A stretch of 64,000 bases of DNA from Paraescarpia echinospica (Eukaryota > Annelida > Polychaeta > Sabellida > Siboglinidae), in NCBI GenBank assembly GCA_020002185.1, contig CM034543.1, positions 26,723,407 to 26,787,406 on the forward strand, given 5' to 3'. Position numbers and translations under genes: made by a program. Shown piece after piece: positions 1-12,543 of the stretch. Numbering within the stretch: position 1 is the stretch's first letter; every line of letters starts with the position of its first letter. The notes beneath the pieces were generated by a model. It was not told the origin of the DNA and did no database searches. It saw nothing but the letters and a program-made list of their open reading frames with translations.

Positions 1-75
1 TATTATTATTAGTAGTAGTAGTAGTAGACGTAGTAATAGTAGTAGTAATAATAGTATTATTATTATTATTATTAT

Positions 76-110
<35 letters not shown>

Positions 111-240
111 TAGTAGTGCTGCACCACCACCACCACCACCACCATCAGCAGCAGCAGCAGCAGCTGCAGCAGCAGCACCAACAGCAACCAACTATTACTA
201 CTACTATAAATAATAATCATCACCGCCACCAGTTACCACA
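1..240. repeat. trinucleotide microsatellite cluster
   Basis: The stretch is built of imperfect (ATT)n, (AGT)n, (CAC)n and (CAG)n runs with interruptions. No reading frame beyond the repeat translation is credible. It runs off the left edge of the window. Confidence 0.9.
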
Positions 241-727
241 ACTTCCACCATTACCAGCACCAATCTCTCTTTACATAACTTTGCAGTCCTAATTTTTTGT
301 AATCATCGCTACTTCATGAATGTTATGAAACTATTAAGATGTTAACCGTCACGATCGCATTGTATTATGTATAGGTATTTTAATAGAAGTGATGTTGTAA
401 ATATTAAAACAAATAATTCAGTGTCGTAATCTCCCGCAAAACAGCCGATTAGTTTACCAGTGATATCCATCATACATTATCAAGAAGATATGATCTCAAT
501 GTAGCAGTCGTGATAGTTATTATATACAAGTGGCATTATTCAAGCAGCAATAATAATTAGTGAGTAACTCAATGAAACGTAATGGTTTATCCCATATAGT
601 AATAGATTATTAGTCTATGCAGATTATGGTGACATAATGTTTCGTGGTAATATCACTGGGCTGAACTGGAAAGGTGATTACGACGGTTCTGATATTGAAC
701 AGATTGGAATGTTACGGTACAACACAA
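241..727. other. AT-rich intergenic stretch, no gene seen
   Basis: No long open frame, no paired splice signals around coding-like sequence and no repeat I recognise. Confidence 0.6.
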
Positions 728-1000
728 GGGCAGCGGTGGACGAGCGGTAGAGCCGGAGGCCCACCGTCGGTTGAGGGGACCGAGGTTCGAATCCCACAAA
801 AGACGTTTTCAAAACTTGGGCAATTTCGTTCACCTCACGTTGCCTGTGTCTTTCGGAAGAGACACCATAAGCCGTTGGTCCGTTGTAGCTGGATTCAATT
901 ACTCTAGAGAAGGAAACTCAACTCGGTGACAATAAATCACTCCTGTTTTAGCACATGATAGGTCTGAATGGAGTGGACGACAATGAGGGGTCAGTGTTGC
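728..1000 (+). mobile_element. tRNA-derived SINE with Meta-like central domain
   Basis: A box A-like motif (TGGACGAGCGG, 737-747) and a perfect box B (GGTTCGAATCC, 784-794) mark a tRNA-type RNA polymerase III promoter. Downstream lies a central segment containing TCTTTCGGAAGAGAC and a GTTGGTCC motif. This resembles the conserved core of the metazoan Meta-SINE superfamily, from memory and not searched. A diverged copy on the other strand lies near 23,745-23,935 and shares the head and the TCTTTCGGAAGAGAC core. The 3' boundary is uncertain. Confidence 0.6.
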
Positions 1001-2496
1001 ATATGCCAATAAGTAAGCGAAGAAAAATACCACACTAAGTGCCTCGCGAATGTACTTTTGGACAATTGTAGGAAAACGATATGCTTTTATAAACAGATGC
1101 TACACGTACATGAGATGTCGTAAATTTAACGCGACCTTATCTGTTCCGTCACACAGAATTATTCTTGGGGTGTGCAAAATCAGTTATACGTTGTCCCAAT
1201 TGCGATCTTGAATGCCAATCTTTATAAAGTAATTCCGGGAGTTCAGTGGACGCAACGTTGACATGTAAAACATCAATTTGAGCTTTGCAGTTGGTCCGGA
1301 AGTATATCGTAGACTTATTTTTTCTAGTAATACAAACGTTATGTTAATAAATATTAATACACGAGAAAAATAAACGGTCGGTTTAAGAAGCCAAGCCAAA
1401 AACAAGGGTAACGTGACCTAGATAGTCTTAGCGATATATACATTCCATCACACTAAGATTCGACCAGGTGATGAACCAAATGTTAAAGGTTTGCATTAAG
1501 GATACGTCTCATCCGACCTTTCAACTAGGCCGCGAGTGACATGTCGCTTGTTCCATAGATCAAGATAGTTATTCTGGAGGCAGTCATTAGTTGAGGATGC
1601 GCAGATTGGGATTAGGGGTCTTCTCAAGACCGATCCAGTGGTACTTGTGTGAACTATAAAGTTTCGTATAAACGTAAGAAAACTGCTTTGCCAGTTCCCT
1701 TTGAATTAAACTATTTCGCGCACGGCCAATGAGGAAACAATTTGTTTAGAAATGTATCAATACTTTTGCTCACTCACATTTTCGCTGTGAACTAGTTGGA
1801 AATGTTATTGTTTAGACCTTTAGGTGTTAATGTAAATTAATAGATCAATATAGCGAGCTAAAGTGCGAAACAGTGAAACTATTTTAGAAAACCATGGTGA
1901 TTGAAAATAAAGGGTTACCGCTGCTACCCGGTTCTCTTTGTGAATATTACAGCCGCATGCGCACACCATACATGCATGTGCGGGGGCGCGCGTGTACATC
2001 GCCCGCCAACATTCACTCCGTCGGCGGGAGGCCGACACATCGGCGGCACTTGGCGGGCAGCTCGAAGGTAACATGAACCGTCTGCCTCTCTCGCAGCCCT
2101 CTGCCAGATGTTCCGTGTGATGCTCAGCCTCAGCCGTCTCATACCGCAGAGGTCAACCCTGCACACCTCCGCTGCCCATACTGCAGCGATCACGCCTTCT
2201 GATGCAACGAGGCTGTGTGCTAACTACGTCCTCGAAGCCAGCCTTCCTGGTGCGATAACGCGTTCAGGGGTCAGGCCACAATTATGTAGTTCAGACAATT
2301 AATTCATGCAGTTCATTAGTCAGTTTCAGTTATGTAATTGGGCAAGAAATAATTGACGTTACCTTGCCGACGTAATTGGTATTTTGACAGTGAGATGGGA
2401 CATTTTGTGCAGGATTTGAAACCAAATTGGGTTTTCGGTATAAGGTGATGTTGTGACATTTGTATTCCTGGAATAACGGTTAACGTTCAACGCTTT
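1001..2496. other. intergenic stretch, no gene seen
   Basis: Only short ORFs are present. 1960-2260 is locally GC- and CpG-richer and open on both strands for 60-90 codons, but shows no recognisable protein or splice-site context. Confidence 0.5.
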
Positions 2497-2807
2497 AAAG
2501 GTAAAGGTAAGTTCTTATATATAGCGATGTACCCAGTCCTTATTACTGCTCAAGGCGATTTACACTTTACGCCCTGGCAGACCTGTTCAATCGAACTCCA
2601 TCTCGACTCCTCCTGAAAGCATTCTGCCACGCTGCAATCAATGCGCGAAAACTATTCGTACACAATTGTCCACCACTGTATACAGCCAGGTGCTCATTCA
2701 TACAGCTGATCGAGTGAGCGAACGAACTTGCCCACTGTTCGAAACGGCAGCGCCGGATTCGAACCCGGGTTCTCTCGAATTAGATGCACTAACCACTGCG
2801 CTCCACA
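2497..2807 (-). mobile_element. tRNA-derived SINE, family A, full length
   Basis: Read on the minus strand it starts with a tRNA-like head: GTGGTTAGTGCA as box A and a perfect box B GGTTCGAATCC at 2756-2766. A body follows that also appears at 4.74, 27.1, 43.7, 49.9 and 60.6 kb. The 3' end is a TATATAAGAACTTAC-type tail with CTTTAC repeats. A TATATAA-containing tail is typical of SINEs mobilised by L2/CR1-clade LINEs; that partner is inference. Confidence 0.8.
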
Positions 2808-4736
2808 TAGTTAAAAAAGATGACAAGGGCATAACATAACCCAAACTTTCTAGAACACCGGAAATTACAGTATCTACAAACACTTCTATATTGCCACCAA
2901 CAACGATACAGAATGTGGCCTCGCCCGTTCAGTGACGTGACATCTACTGGCCCGCAATGATGTAATAGGCAGTTAGTAAGAACATTATTTGGCCTTACCG
3001 TTGGTGTGAACAAAACTGTTCATGTTAAGCTCATAACATTTGCTTTATTATAAATTGAAAAAAGCACGTTGTGTTGATGGGGCACTAAGCCAGCATTTCA
3101 ACAAGCAGTGATTTGAATGGACCGTAGCAATGTTTACGTCTCGGTAAACCACGTGGTTCACTAGTATTTAGGTTATCAACAACATTGCACAGATCAAGCC
3201 ACCGAGCTATTAATACAGTCGATGACAACATAATATTTATGTTGCAGTACGCAACGTGAAGTCCGTCTGTTCTTTCAAGCATAGAGGCCTACCGGTCATT
3301 TCCTAAAGTGTTAAATGTTATTTTCAATTTATATTACGTACTCATCAATGTACTGTTAGAACATCCACACGACGATTCGGCGCAGGTGTATGACTAGAAT
3401 TTCCTGTTAAATGTAGAGCTAAGTAATACATATAACCTCGTTTTCGTGGTTTAACTACAACTAGAAACGGGCCCAAGCGTTGGCGTCGGGGCAGAAGCGG
3501 GGTGGCAGTGGATGTCGGCGATACTTATGAGAGCTGACGATAAGAAGGTATTTTCCTCGCCGAAATTTGCAAATAAAAAATAACGTTAGGAGGCCCAGCG
3601 CGATACATATCGCGAATGGTTTTGAAAAACACCGATTCCAAATGTTTGGGGGCTATTACTGTAACATTCCTGACCGCACGGTATCCGGTACAATCTATTA
3701 ACTGTGATTTGTTTGTGAAAAAGAACAATTTTATAAAACTGTAATCGTATTGTGCATGTTGTAAAGCGCCACGAACATTAAAAAATGGATCTGGATCCGG
3801 AACATAAAACCAGCGTTGTATATTTGTAATACTAGAATAAATATGTTGAAAGAATACCGCCTGTCAAATTGTGTTTAGTGCCCAACACATCAGTTACTAA
3901 ACTAAAAAATGTAGACAGCCGACATTAGCACGTATTGCTGCGGCAGGCGTCATCACCTGTAAGTACATTTGAGGTTGTTTTGTTCCAACACTCCATACTC
4001 AAAGTGGGACGAAGTACAACTGATTCACCGAACTTCCCGTTCATACAACACAACCCACCATCGCCTGGAAGGGTGAATCAGGGTAATTGAAGTGACTACG
4101 TCGGTTTAATGATGTGTTATATTCCGCGAACACAGAGCCCACGAATCGCGTTCCCGACGTGACCATTTTAAGAATACTCGTGGCTCGCCGCAAGACAGTT
4201 CTTTACGGCTCCAGTGTGAATCACCGAGGCTGCATTCCTCTTCACGGGTGTCCGGTATTTAGGCTGTTGATTTCAGGATCGTAAGCGTCGGCTATAATGT
4301 CTTCAGTTAGCGGACGACGACAGCAACAACCACATTTAGCTGTCAATACTTCGTCAAACAGTAGAAAGGGACACGAGAAATAGCGAAATGCTAAAAATAA
4401 TTATGGTCTATTGAGAATTAATTATTCTATCTGTTAGAATTGAATATACCTGTTCACAATGTTTTAAAGGTACAGATTCTGATAATGTGTCTCGTAAAAA
4501 TCAAGTTGTATATTAAAGCGATATTTATGTTAACGTTATTGACTTCCAAAATTACGTTTGTAACATCATTTGACTTTTTATATGTGTATTTAGTTTGATT
4601 TAGCTGGTGTGCGTGCAAGGAAAATATGACATTCTGTCTAAACGTTAAAACTAAACAGATGATATATTTATAAAGTTGTTATCCATCATACCTCATTTGG
4701 GCGGCCATTTACGATACAAAAAGTAAAATATAAGTA
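2808..4736. other. intergenic stretch, no gene seen
   Basis: Both strands have only short, low-complexity-free ORFs below 75 codons, with no similarity I recognise and no exon-like signals that join up. Confidence 0.5.
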
Positions 4737-4970
4737 CGTTCTTATATAATACGGCATATATTAATACTGATCAGAGCGATTTACACTTCTCTCTCTGGCA
4801 AACCTGTTCAATCGAACATCATCTCAACTTATCTTATCTGGAAAACATTCAGCCCCGCTGCAATGACAGCGTGAAAAGAGCATTCGTGCACACATATCCC
4901 CATTGTCTTTAACCAGGTACTCATTCATGTAGCTGATACATACAACGGTCGGACTTTGTATCTCGAATGG
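4737..4970 (-). mobile_element. family A SINE, truncated (head missing)
   Basis: It shares the body of the SINE at 2497-2807 (CCTGTTCAATCGAACATCATCT and ATTCAGCCCCGCTGCAATGA-like segments). The tRNA-like head with boxes A and B is absent, so this copy is dead. It is more diverged than the 60.6-kb copy. Confidence 0.65.
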
Positions 4971-4975
4971 TATGT

Positions 4976-6534
4976 TTTAATATTATGTACATTCGCCTAT
5001 CTTCTGTCGCAGATTCACTATTGATGAACATAGATAACCTACAAGATATCCCCGCAACACATTGGATGCCAGCTTGTCAAGTAACACATAAGCAGCTGCT
5101 TTGCCATATGTCAGCTTCTACGTCGACTATTTGCTTAACACAAAAAACTAACACCATTCCTCCGCCCCGACATATTTCATTACGCGCAGCCATTTCTGGT
5201 AATCGTTGAGTCCGGGAGACGATTCCTGGCGATTCGCCACAGGAACTACAACATCGTCGCCCAGTAAAACATTGCAAGTGTCAGTCTGACGAGTCTCGCG
5301 AGAACACGAGGAGCACTTTGCGTGTTCTCTATATTTCTATAAAAACGAGAGGGATATTTTAAAGTGTTCTTTGACTATTAATTTATATATGAAGTGAAGG
5401 CGAATGTGTATAGTACGCTTGTTGAGAGAGTAAATATGTAACCATGTAAATTACTTCAAACTTCAACTGTTTAATGCATGGGGGTATATGTATATTCCCT
5501 AAGGTAACACCATACGAACGGCCTAGAGTGTGAGGTGTTATGCGGTAACACAAACCCTAGACGTTACGGCCTTCCTCAGCAGTTGTGTAGACTTTAGGAC
5601 GGATTCACCGAGCGAGATTACTAAGCAATGGAGCACGGGTTAGAACAACCCCGTTCGACACCCAAGTTCGACACGCCCTTTCCCCGCATCCCAGATTTAT
5701 GCGAGGCATACTTCTGGCGTGAGTCGCCGAAACATTGCAACGCGAAAAGAATGTAGGTTTCGTCCAGAGCGGGGAAGTTCAATTTGTTAGTTGCGTATGG
5801 GAGAAATAGGAGAGAGAAACGACAACGTACCTGGTTGAGCAGTAGCGATTCGTGTAAGACCGGCGTATGAAACGCCCCGGACAGCGAGTGGGCCGCGAAA
5901 TTGGCGCTATATTTAGACCGCGGTGTCGATTACCTGGAAGAGGCCAACCAACGCGGGAGACCGGGTTCGGCAACTCCCCGGAGCACAGGAAACTTGGAGA
6001 GAAAAAAACGAACGGGCGCTTCGAGCGATGAGATGCGTCCATGCGTCCTAGATTGTGGGCATGCTGTAGGCAGCGCATGTGTGCATGCGCGTATGTGTAC
6101 GCGCGCGCGTGACAGAGTGAGGATGCCTCTGTGTGTGGCAGTTGTGGTATGTGTCATTTCAAAAAAGGGACATAAGAAAAACAAAATTGTCATTGGGCCG
6201 GCGTGTGTTCTTTGTGAATTTGTATACGTGGTCATAAACGTGACTTGGTACAGGAGTGTATTTTGTTAGCATACGGAGGTGGAACAGATCTCCGAGAAGG
6301 CGAACATATGTAGGCCTATGCAGTTTCATTGATATCAGAGTGCATTGAGCTCCCTGGGACCCGGCTCGGAAGGCCGTGGGTCGATAAATTAGTTTCCCTC
6401 GCAGATTCACCGGTCAGAGTGGATCTACATACTGCTATCTCGTCCAAAGTAGATGAGTTGATATCCTATGCCATATATTAGGCGACTCAGTGAGCTGAAC
6501 GACACTTTTACGAAACCAAGAATACTTCGTTTTC
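4976..6534. other. intergenic stretch, no gene seen
   Basis: Several overlapping frames of 60-120 codons occur on both strands around 5779-6410, but they are mutually antisense and unlike any family I know. A short alternating CG/TG run lies at 6075-6120. Confidence 0.45.
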
Positions 6535-6549
6535 GTGGTCTGGTACTAC

Positions 6550-6562
6550 TTCGTAGTAGTAA

Positions 6563-6604
<42 letters not shown>

Positions 6605-6765
6605 CAGTTGTAGTAGTCAGCGTCGTATGCGTATCCAGGATTTTTCATTGGGTGGGGGGAGCAAAAACGGGCGACTATTGCCCTATCCAGCGCACAACAG
6701 AGCTGACAGCTGCCGTGCGACTGTTGGGGGGGGGGGCAGCTGCCACCATTAGGGGACGACCGCCA

Positions 6766-6817
<52 letters not shown>

Positions 6818-6830
6818 CAGCAGCAGCAGC
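6550..6830. repeat. (GTA)n microsatellite interrupted by a ~150-bp insert
   Basis: (GTA)n tracts at about 6553-6615 and 6770-6818 flank a non-repetitive ~150-bp piece (6616-6768). The long poly-Tyr, poly-Val and poly-Ser translations here are artefacts of the repeat. Confidence 0.85.
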
Positions 6831-6835
6831 AGCTG

Positions 6836-6950
6836 TGTGTGAGCGCGCGCGTGCGCGTGCGCGTGCGTGTTCGTGTGCGCATATATGCGATTTGGTGTTT
6901 TAGAGAGTGTGTACGTGCGAGTATGTATGTATGTATGTATGTATGTATGT
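6836..6950. repeat. (GTGC)n / (GTAT)n microsatellite
   Basis: Alternating purine-pyrimidine GTGCGC-type sequence (6836-6880) is followed by a perfect (ATGT)n run directly abutting the left terminus of the Tc1 element. Confidence 0.85.
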
Positions 6951-7514
6951 ATATACAGTACTGCCAGAAAGTCATTGGTACACTCACTAAGATTTTCATT
7001 TGTATACATTATTGTCTATCCATTAGGTGGCAGCAGTCCCAATTGTCAATCAAATTTAATGTACTGCCCTCTAGAGGATTACTATTGTGTTATGCATCTG
7101 ATATTGTGCTTAAGTGTGTGTTAATGTGATACTTTTGTCAAAAAAATCATTACAAGTGAAGCCAACGAGACAGTCCACGGAAAACTGAGGTAATTATCCT
7201 TCTACTGTTATGATTATAATTGTTGAAACTACGTATTTTATCATACATTTGAGGTTGTAGGATTGTTATAGTGGGTGATAATAGTACACTTTTTAATACA
7301 AGCATGATGTATCAAATTTTTTTTAACCCCAAATTAAAAATCATATTAAAAACAATAGAATTAAAAAAATGAGAAAAATATCATAAATATTCAATTAAAT
7401 CATCTGAATTAGTAGATTTCTAAATGTTATCATTTATTTAAAACATATTTATGATAAATACATGCTCTGTACACAATAAAACACTACTACATTTTTTTTA
7501 AATAATTTTTAGAC

Positions 7515-8235
7515 ATGTTGCGATACCAAAAGACGAGCTTGGATACCCGAACCCGAGCTATTATACTGGTGGAATAGGGGCTCAGTCGGCGTGAAGTGAG
7601 CAGGCAACTTAGCCTAAATGTGAAGACCGTTTGTGCTATAATAAAGAAACATCAGGAGACTGGATCAGTCGAATACAAGTCCAGAAGTGGTCGGCCAAAG
7701 AAGTCAACAACAAGGCTGGATCGTATTCTGGTTCGGACCAGTCTTGCTGATTGCCACCTCACATCCCCGGAATTAAGAGCCACGCCGGAAAGAGACCACG
7801 GGGTGTCAGTATCTTCCAGCACAGTGAGGAGTCGCCTTTATGCAGCAGGATTACGTGGCTGTGTGGCTGCAAAAAAGCCTCCGTTGAGGAAAGCAAACGT
7901 GCAGGCGAGGCTGCAGTTTGCGACAGCCCACAAGGACTGGAACACTGGACAATGGGACAAAGTGTTGTGGTCCGATGAAAGCTGCTTTCAGCTTTTCTGT
8001 GGAGCAAAGAGGGCATTTGTGAGGAGAAGGGTGGGTGAGAGATTCAGCCCACAATGTGTTGCACCCACACTTAAGCATGGAGGGGTCTCTCTGATGGTCT
8101 GGGGGTGCATGTCGGGGCTCGGGGTTGGCCAACTGTATCGGTGTGAAGGCACCATAAGGCAAGACCAATACCTCAGAGTGCTCAGAAATCATATGTTACC
8201 TTCTGCTAGAATGCTTTATGGTGAAGACCAGTTCA
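7515..8235 (+). pseudogene. Tc1-type transposase, broken and C-terminally missing
   Basis: Translation from ATG 7515 begins MLRYQKTSLDTRTR. It shows a paired helix-turn-helix DNA-binding region (SRREVSRQLSLNVKTVCAII) and the GRPKK AT-hook-like linker. The catalytic core follows with the first DDE aspartate in VLWSDESCF and the GGVSLMVWGC motif, as in Tc1 families. A CAG-to-TAG change at 7575-7577 truncates codon 21; the mirrored copy still has CAG. Sequence runs to LYGEDQF and then crosses into the inverted arm, just before the usual position of the second catalytic Asp. The second D and third D/E are therefore absent and the protein would be inactive. Confidence 0.9.
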
Positions 8236-8529
8236 TGACACCCCGTGGTCTCTTTCCAGCGTGGCTCTTAGTTCCGGGGATGTCAGGTGGCGATCAGCAG
8301 GACTGGTCCGAACCAGAAACCGATCCAGCCTTGTTGTTGTCTTCTTTGGCCGACCACTTCTGAACTTGTCTTCGACTGATCCAGTCTCCTGATGTTTCTT
8401 TATTATAGCACAAACTGTCTTCACATTTAGGCCAACTTGCCTGCTCACTTCACGCCGACTGAGCCCCTGTTCCACCAGTATAACAGCTCGGGTTCGGGTT
8501 TCCAAGCTCGTCTTTTGGTATCGCAACAT
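8233..8529 (-). pseudogene. Tc1-type transposase N-terminal fragment (inverted copy)
   Basis: An intact 98-codon frame encodes only the HTH/AT-hook N-terminal part (MLRYQKTSLETRTR ... RDHGVS), closely matching the left-arm copy but without its nonsense codon. It could in principle make a DNA-binding fragment lacking catalysis. No expression signal is visible. Confidence 0.85.
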
Positions 8530-9089
8530 GACTAAAAATTATTGAGAAAAAAATTGATTAGTGTTTTATTGTATACAGAGCATGTATTTATCATAAATAT
8601 GTTTTAAATAAATGATAAAATTTAGAAATCTACTAATTCATATGATTTAATTGAATATTTATTATCTTTTTCTCATTTTTTTATTTCATTGTTTTTAATA
8701 CGATTTTTAATTTGGGGTTAAAAAAAATTTGATACATCATGCTTGTATTAAAAAGTGTCCTATTATCACCCACTATAACAATCCTACAACCTCAAATGTA
8801 TGATAAAATACGTAGTTTCAACAATTATAATCATACCAGTAGAAGGATAATTACCTCAGTTTTCCGTGGACTGTCTCGTTGGCTTCACTTGTAATGATTT
8901 TTTGACAAAAGTATCACATTAACACACACTTAAGGACAATATCAGATGCATAACACAATAGTAATCCTCTAGAGGGCAGTACATTAAATTTGATTGACAA
9001 TTGGGACTGCTGCCACCTAATGGATAGACAATGATGTGTAAAAATGAAAATCTAAGTGAGTGTACCAATGACTTTCTGGCAGTACTGTA

Positions 9090-9235
9090 TGTATGTATGT
9101 ATGTATGTGCGTGTGTACGTAAGTACGTATGTACGTATGTATGTATATATGTATGCATGTGTGTATGTTTATGTGCGTGTGTGCGTGGCGTGCGTGTGTG
9201 TGCACGCGCCTGTGAGTACATGTATGCGTGTGCAC
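9090..9235. repeat. (ATGT)n / (GTGC)n microsatellite
   Basis: Runs of TATG and GTGC follow directly on the right terminus of the Tc1 element. The same repeat type lies on its left, consistent with insertion into a pre-existing TATG tract. Confidence 0.85.
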
Positions 9236-10132
9236 ATACGCAGAAGCCACATTGGCCATTAAGACCACCAGATGTCGTCCTTGATTACATCACGGGGTCA
9301 TCAAGTGCAGTCTGGTTGCCAAGGTTCGTGCCGGAATCATCTCAACCGTCAGCAAGCAGTATTATGCAAGAGCTACATGAAATATTACTACCAACCATTA
9401 CATTACGATTCAATAATACAAAATCATAGGCATGAACGTGGTGTATATTGACGGAGCCGCAACACTTCACTATTGTCGGACTTGACATATCTATATAATT
9501 TTACTGACACTTTACATTATTGGACATTGTACTGCTAAACGTATACCTATAGTTATCTATCCATGATTGTATGTATGTAAATATTATAAAAATTATTATT
9601 CTATATCTATAAATTATCTGATATATTTTGTATAATGTTTATTTAATACTTGTTTAATTTATGTAACATTTAATTAAATGTTCTTGTAATTATAATGCCG
9701 TGATTTTAGGTTAATTCGATTTTTACAGCGCTTTGAGCATTTTATTGGAAATGGCGCTTCGTGAGGGTAGTGTTGGGTTTTATCGCGGTGAACAGGGGTA
9801 GCGTTGTTTGTTTTGGAAATCAACCACGAGATGATGCTGTCAAAGCTCGGACAAGTCGGGTGACTGGAGGAAAGCTTTTGCAGATTTTTGAGAGCCTCTA
9901 TCGACACGGTCTACACCACCCTTGGCGTTCACCAAAAGCATTAAAAAAAATATTGGGAACTGAGCCCTCCACTCGCAAAACAAGACAACACGAAGGTAAG
10001 TGCAGTTTATACTGAATCGTAATGTATTTGATGATAGCAATTGTTTTTTCGATTTCAATTTTCCGACACCTCGACCACATTAATTTCACAGGTGTACATG
10101 ATTTTATTGTAAAAACGATCAGGTCGCGTAAC
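9236..10132. other. no confirmed gene; two weak exon-like pieces
   Basis: After an AG at about 9241, 9243-9429 is open on the plus strand and ends in TAG. Around 9748-10003 an ATGGCG in good context and a GAAG|GTAAGT donor flank a KLLQIFESLYRHG-containing frame. Neither piece matches a family I recognise and they do not join with each other. Confidence 0.25.
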
Positions 10133-10271
10133 TTTAAACAATCAGAATGTGTACTTCTGAACAATCAGATTGGGTGCCACTAAGCAATCGTAGTGTTTAC
10201 CTTTAAACAATCATATTGTGTACCTTTAAACAATCAGATTATGTATTTTTAACATATTATGTTGTATACCT
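10133..10271. repeat. degenerate ~23-bp tandem repeat
   Basis: About six diverged copies of TTTAAACAATCAGATTGTGT with a short ACC linker follow one another. Confidence 0.7.
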
Positions 10272-11637
10272 TTACATTTTCATTTTGAACAAATTTCACA
10301 CGAGAACAAAAGTAAGCACTGGCGGTAGACTAGGCGGCATTTCCCTCGTGTGCGCCTGTGCCAGACAGTCGGGGAGTCGTCAGGGCTGGGTGCCCGGGAA
10401 GACGGATGAATTGGTCCCACGCACGTTGGGGATGGCACCAACTCGGCCTTATAAATTATCCAGTGACGCGCCAGATGGTCTATTTTGGTCGCACATTTTA
10501 TGTGCAAGGATTTTTATCAGTATTGGCGTAATCGTACGAACACGTGGCGCTGCTATATGACGTTGTTTATGTCGGTTCAAATCAGGCCAGGTCAATTTAG
10601 GTCAGATCATAACGGGGTAGGTTTTTCCGGTTTCCTCAGGAGCAAATACTTGCACTGGGTAGACATGGGTAAGAGTTTAAAGTGAATAATGTGGATCTCA
10701 TCGAAGGTGGCACATGTACGTATTATACATCTTATCAACGACACAATCACTAGATTCAGCGCACGCTTGTCTTGTGTTCCCAAAAACAAACGACGACAAA
10801 CATATCGCCTGCACGAGACTGTTCCGTAAATAGCCACAGACGCAAGCGTCGGCCGACAAAATGCTTCTGCCGTGGAATAGCGCAATCTATACAGGGAAAG
10901 TTCGATGTAAAAGATGCCATGCCAACCTGGTAGGTAATGCATGTACGATACTTTTTGAAAGATTGTTGGCGAGACAACGTTTGGCGGATGGCACGCTCAT
11001 CGTTTTGATTGTGACGTAGGTAAACAGCGACAAGCTACGCTAAGTTTACAGAATGACTGACATCAAAGCATTTAAATAACCAAGCATAGTCACTCGCGCA
11101 GCGCCCTCTGTTATTCATGTGTGAACGTAATGATATTGTATACGCTACCAGTTCAAATACAAAATGGCGGATCACTGAGTTACTCTGCTTGGTAATTTAA
11201 ATGCTTTGCTGACATACATGGGATCGATCGGATGTTCCTTCATATGTTTGTATTTGCGACTAAAACCAATGGCAAGGATGTTTGAGCGAGAACTGTACGC
11301 GGGAAAGAATGGTTTGCTGCCCGAGAGATATAATGCACACAAGCAAACGTTGTTGGAAAGGCAAAGTTTGGTTGAGGTAACCCTGATTGTGACGTCGGAC
11401 CGACCTACTGGACAGGTCAATTTAATATTGTTTAAATGCATTGCTAGGATGTCATCGGTAGCATCCGGATAAGTTTGACATATGTAAATCGGTCCGATAT
11501 TTGAAATGGCAAATGACACGTATTTCGCATTCCGATACGTTGAACTCATGCACACCAAACAGTAAATCGTGTAGACTGTATTTTGGTGGAATGTTCTTTA
11601 TTTGTGAAAACAAAACCATACACCCTCTGGAGTCGTT
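10272..11637. other. no gene; contains a short inverted-repeat element
   Basis: The only structure I see is an inverted repeat: CAAAGCATTTAAATAACCAAGC at about 11,068 pairs with GCTTGGTAATTTAAATGCTTTG ending near 11,209. It encloses ~80 bp, as in a MITE. ORFs up to 128 codons overlap it on both strands and show no family signal. Confidence 0.4.
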
Positions 11638-11640
11638 CTT

Positions 11641-12001
<361 letters not shown>

Positions 12002-12225
12002 ACTTTCGTTCTCGCTTTCGCTCTGAATAAGACAAATCTGAATAAGACAATTTCATTAAATTAATATATTTATAGTATAATAAATACAACATTACAACTG
12101 TTTATCACATATGACACGTTAAACAAACGTGTTAACACAATACGCGAACTAGAGATAATGTAATACATGAACTGATCGAGGCAGTACTACATAATATACA
12201 TATGCATACAATTACTGCAGACATT

Positions 12226-12231
12226 TTTATT
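12226..12231 (-). promoter_or_regulatory. possible polyadenylation signal of the NLR gene
   Basis: AATAAA on the minus strand, about 310 bp downstream of the NLR stop codon. Position is plausible but unsupported by transcripts. Confidence 0.25.
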
Positions 12232-12543
12232 TCTATACCATTTACAAGCGCAATGAATGCTTATTACTCGAACCAAAGAACATGCTTTACGCTAACTGTA
12301 CTGTTCACCCGTGCGCATGCACGCAAGATTGCGCATGCGCGCGCACAGAATCACATGCACACACATGTTTACTGATCATCATGCAGATAGTTTCCGAATT
12401 CGTTATATGATATAATATTATTATTACTTATGTTGCAGTCTTAGACAGTGATCCACAACCATTCTACAGGTAGGACTACAACTCAAAGATAAATATTAAT
12501 GCAATGTCATTGCATTGTCTTAACATGTTATAAGCATTACCCA

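Larger units (their letters stand above)
6954..9089. mobile_element. fold-back Tc1/mariner element
   Basis: The left end TACAGTACTGCC is exactly mirrored by GGCAGTACTGTA at 9089, with TA at each outer edge as expected for the TA target duplication of Tc1/mariner elements. The mirror symmetry is not limited to short TIRs: about 855 bp on the left (6954-7808) is inverted on the right (8236-9089), around a 427-bp unique centre. Each arm contains UTR-like sequence plus the first ~98 codons of a Tc1-type transposase. The 3' half of a normal element has been replaced by an inverted copy of the 5' half. It cannot encode a full transposase, so it is at best mobilised in trans. Confidence 0.9.

Noticed and set aside
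5779..6410. Overlapping frames of 83-122 codons on both strands
   Set aside because: They are mutually antisense, contain no domain signature and have no splice context.
6508..6999. 163-codon minus-strand frame rich in Tyr and 122-codon plus frame rich in Val
   Set aside because: Both are translations of the (GTA)n microsatellite.
9031..9429. 132-codon plus-strand frame
   Set aside because: The first half is microsatellite and Tc1 terminus; only the last 60 codons are normal sequence and they match nothing I know.
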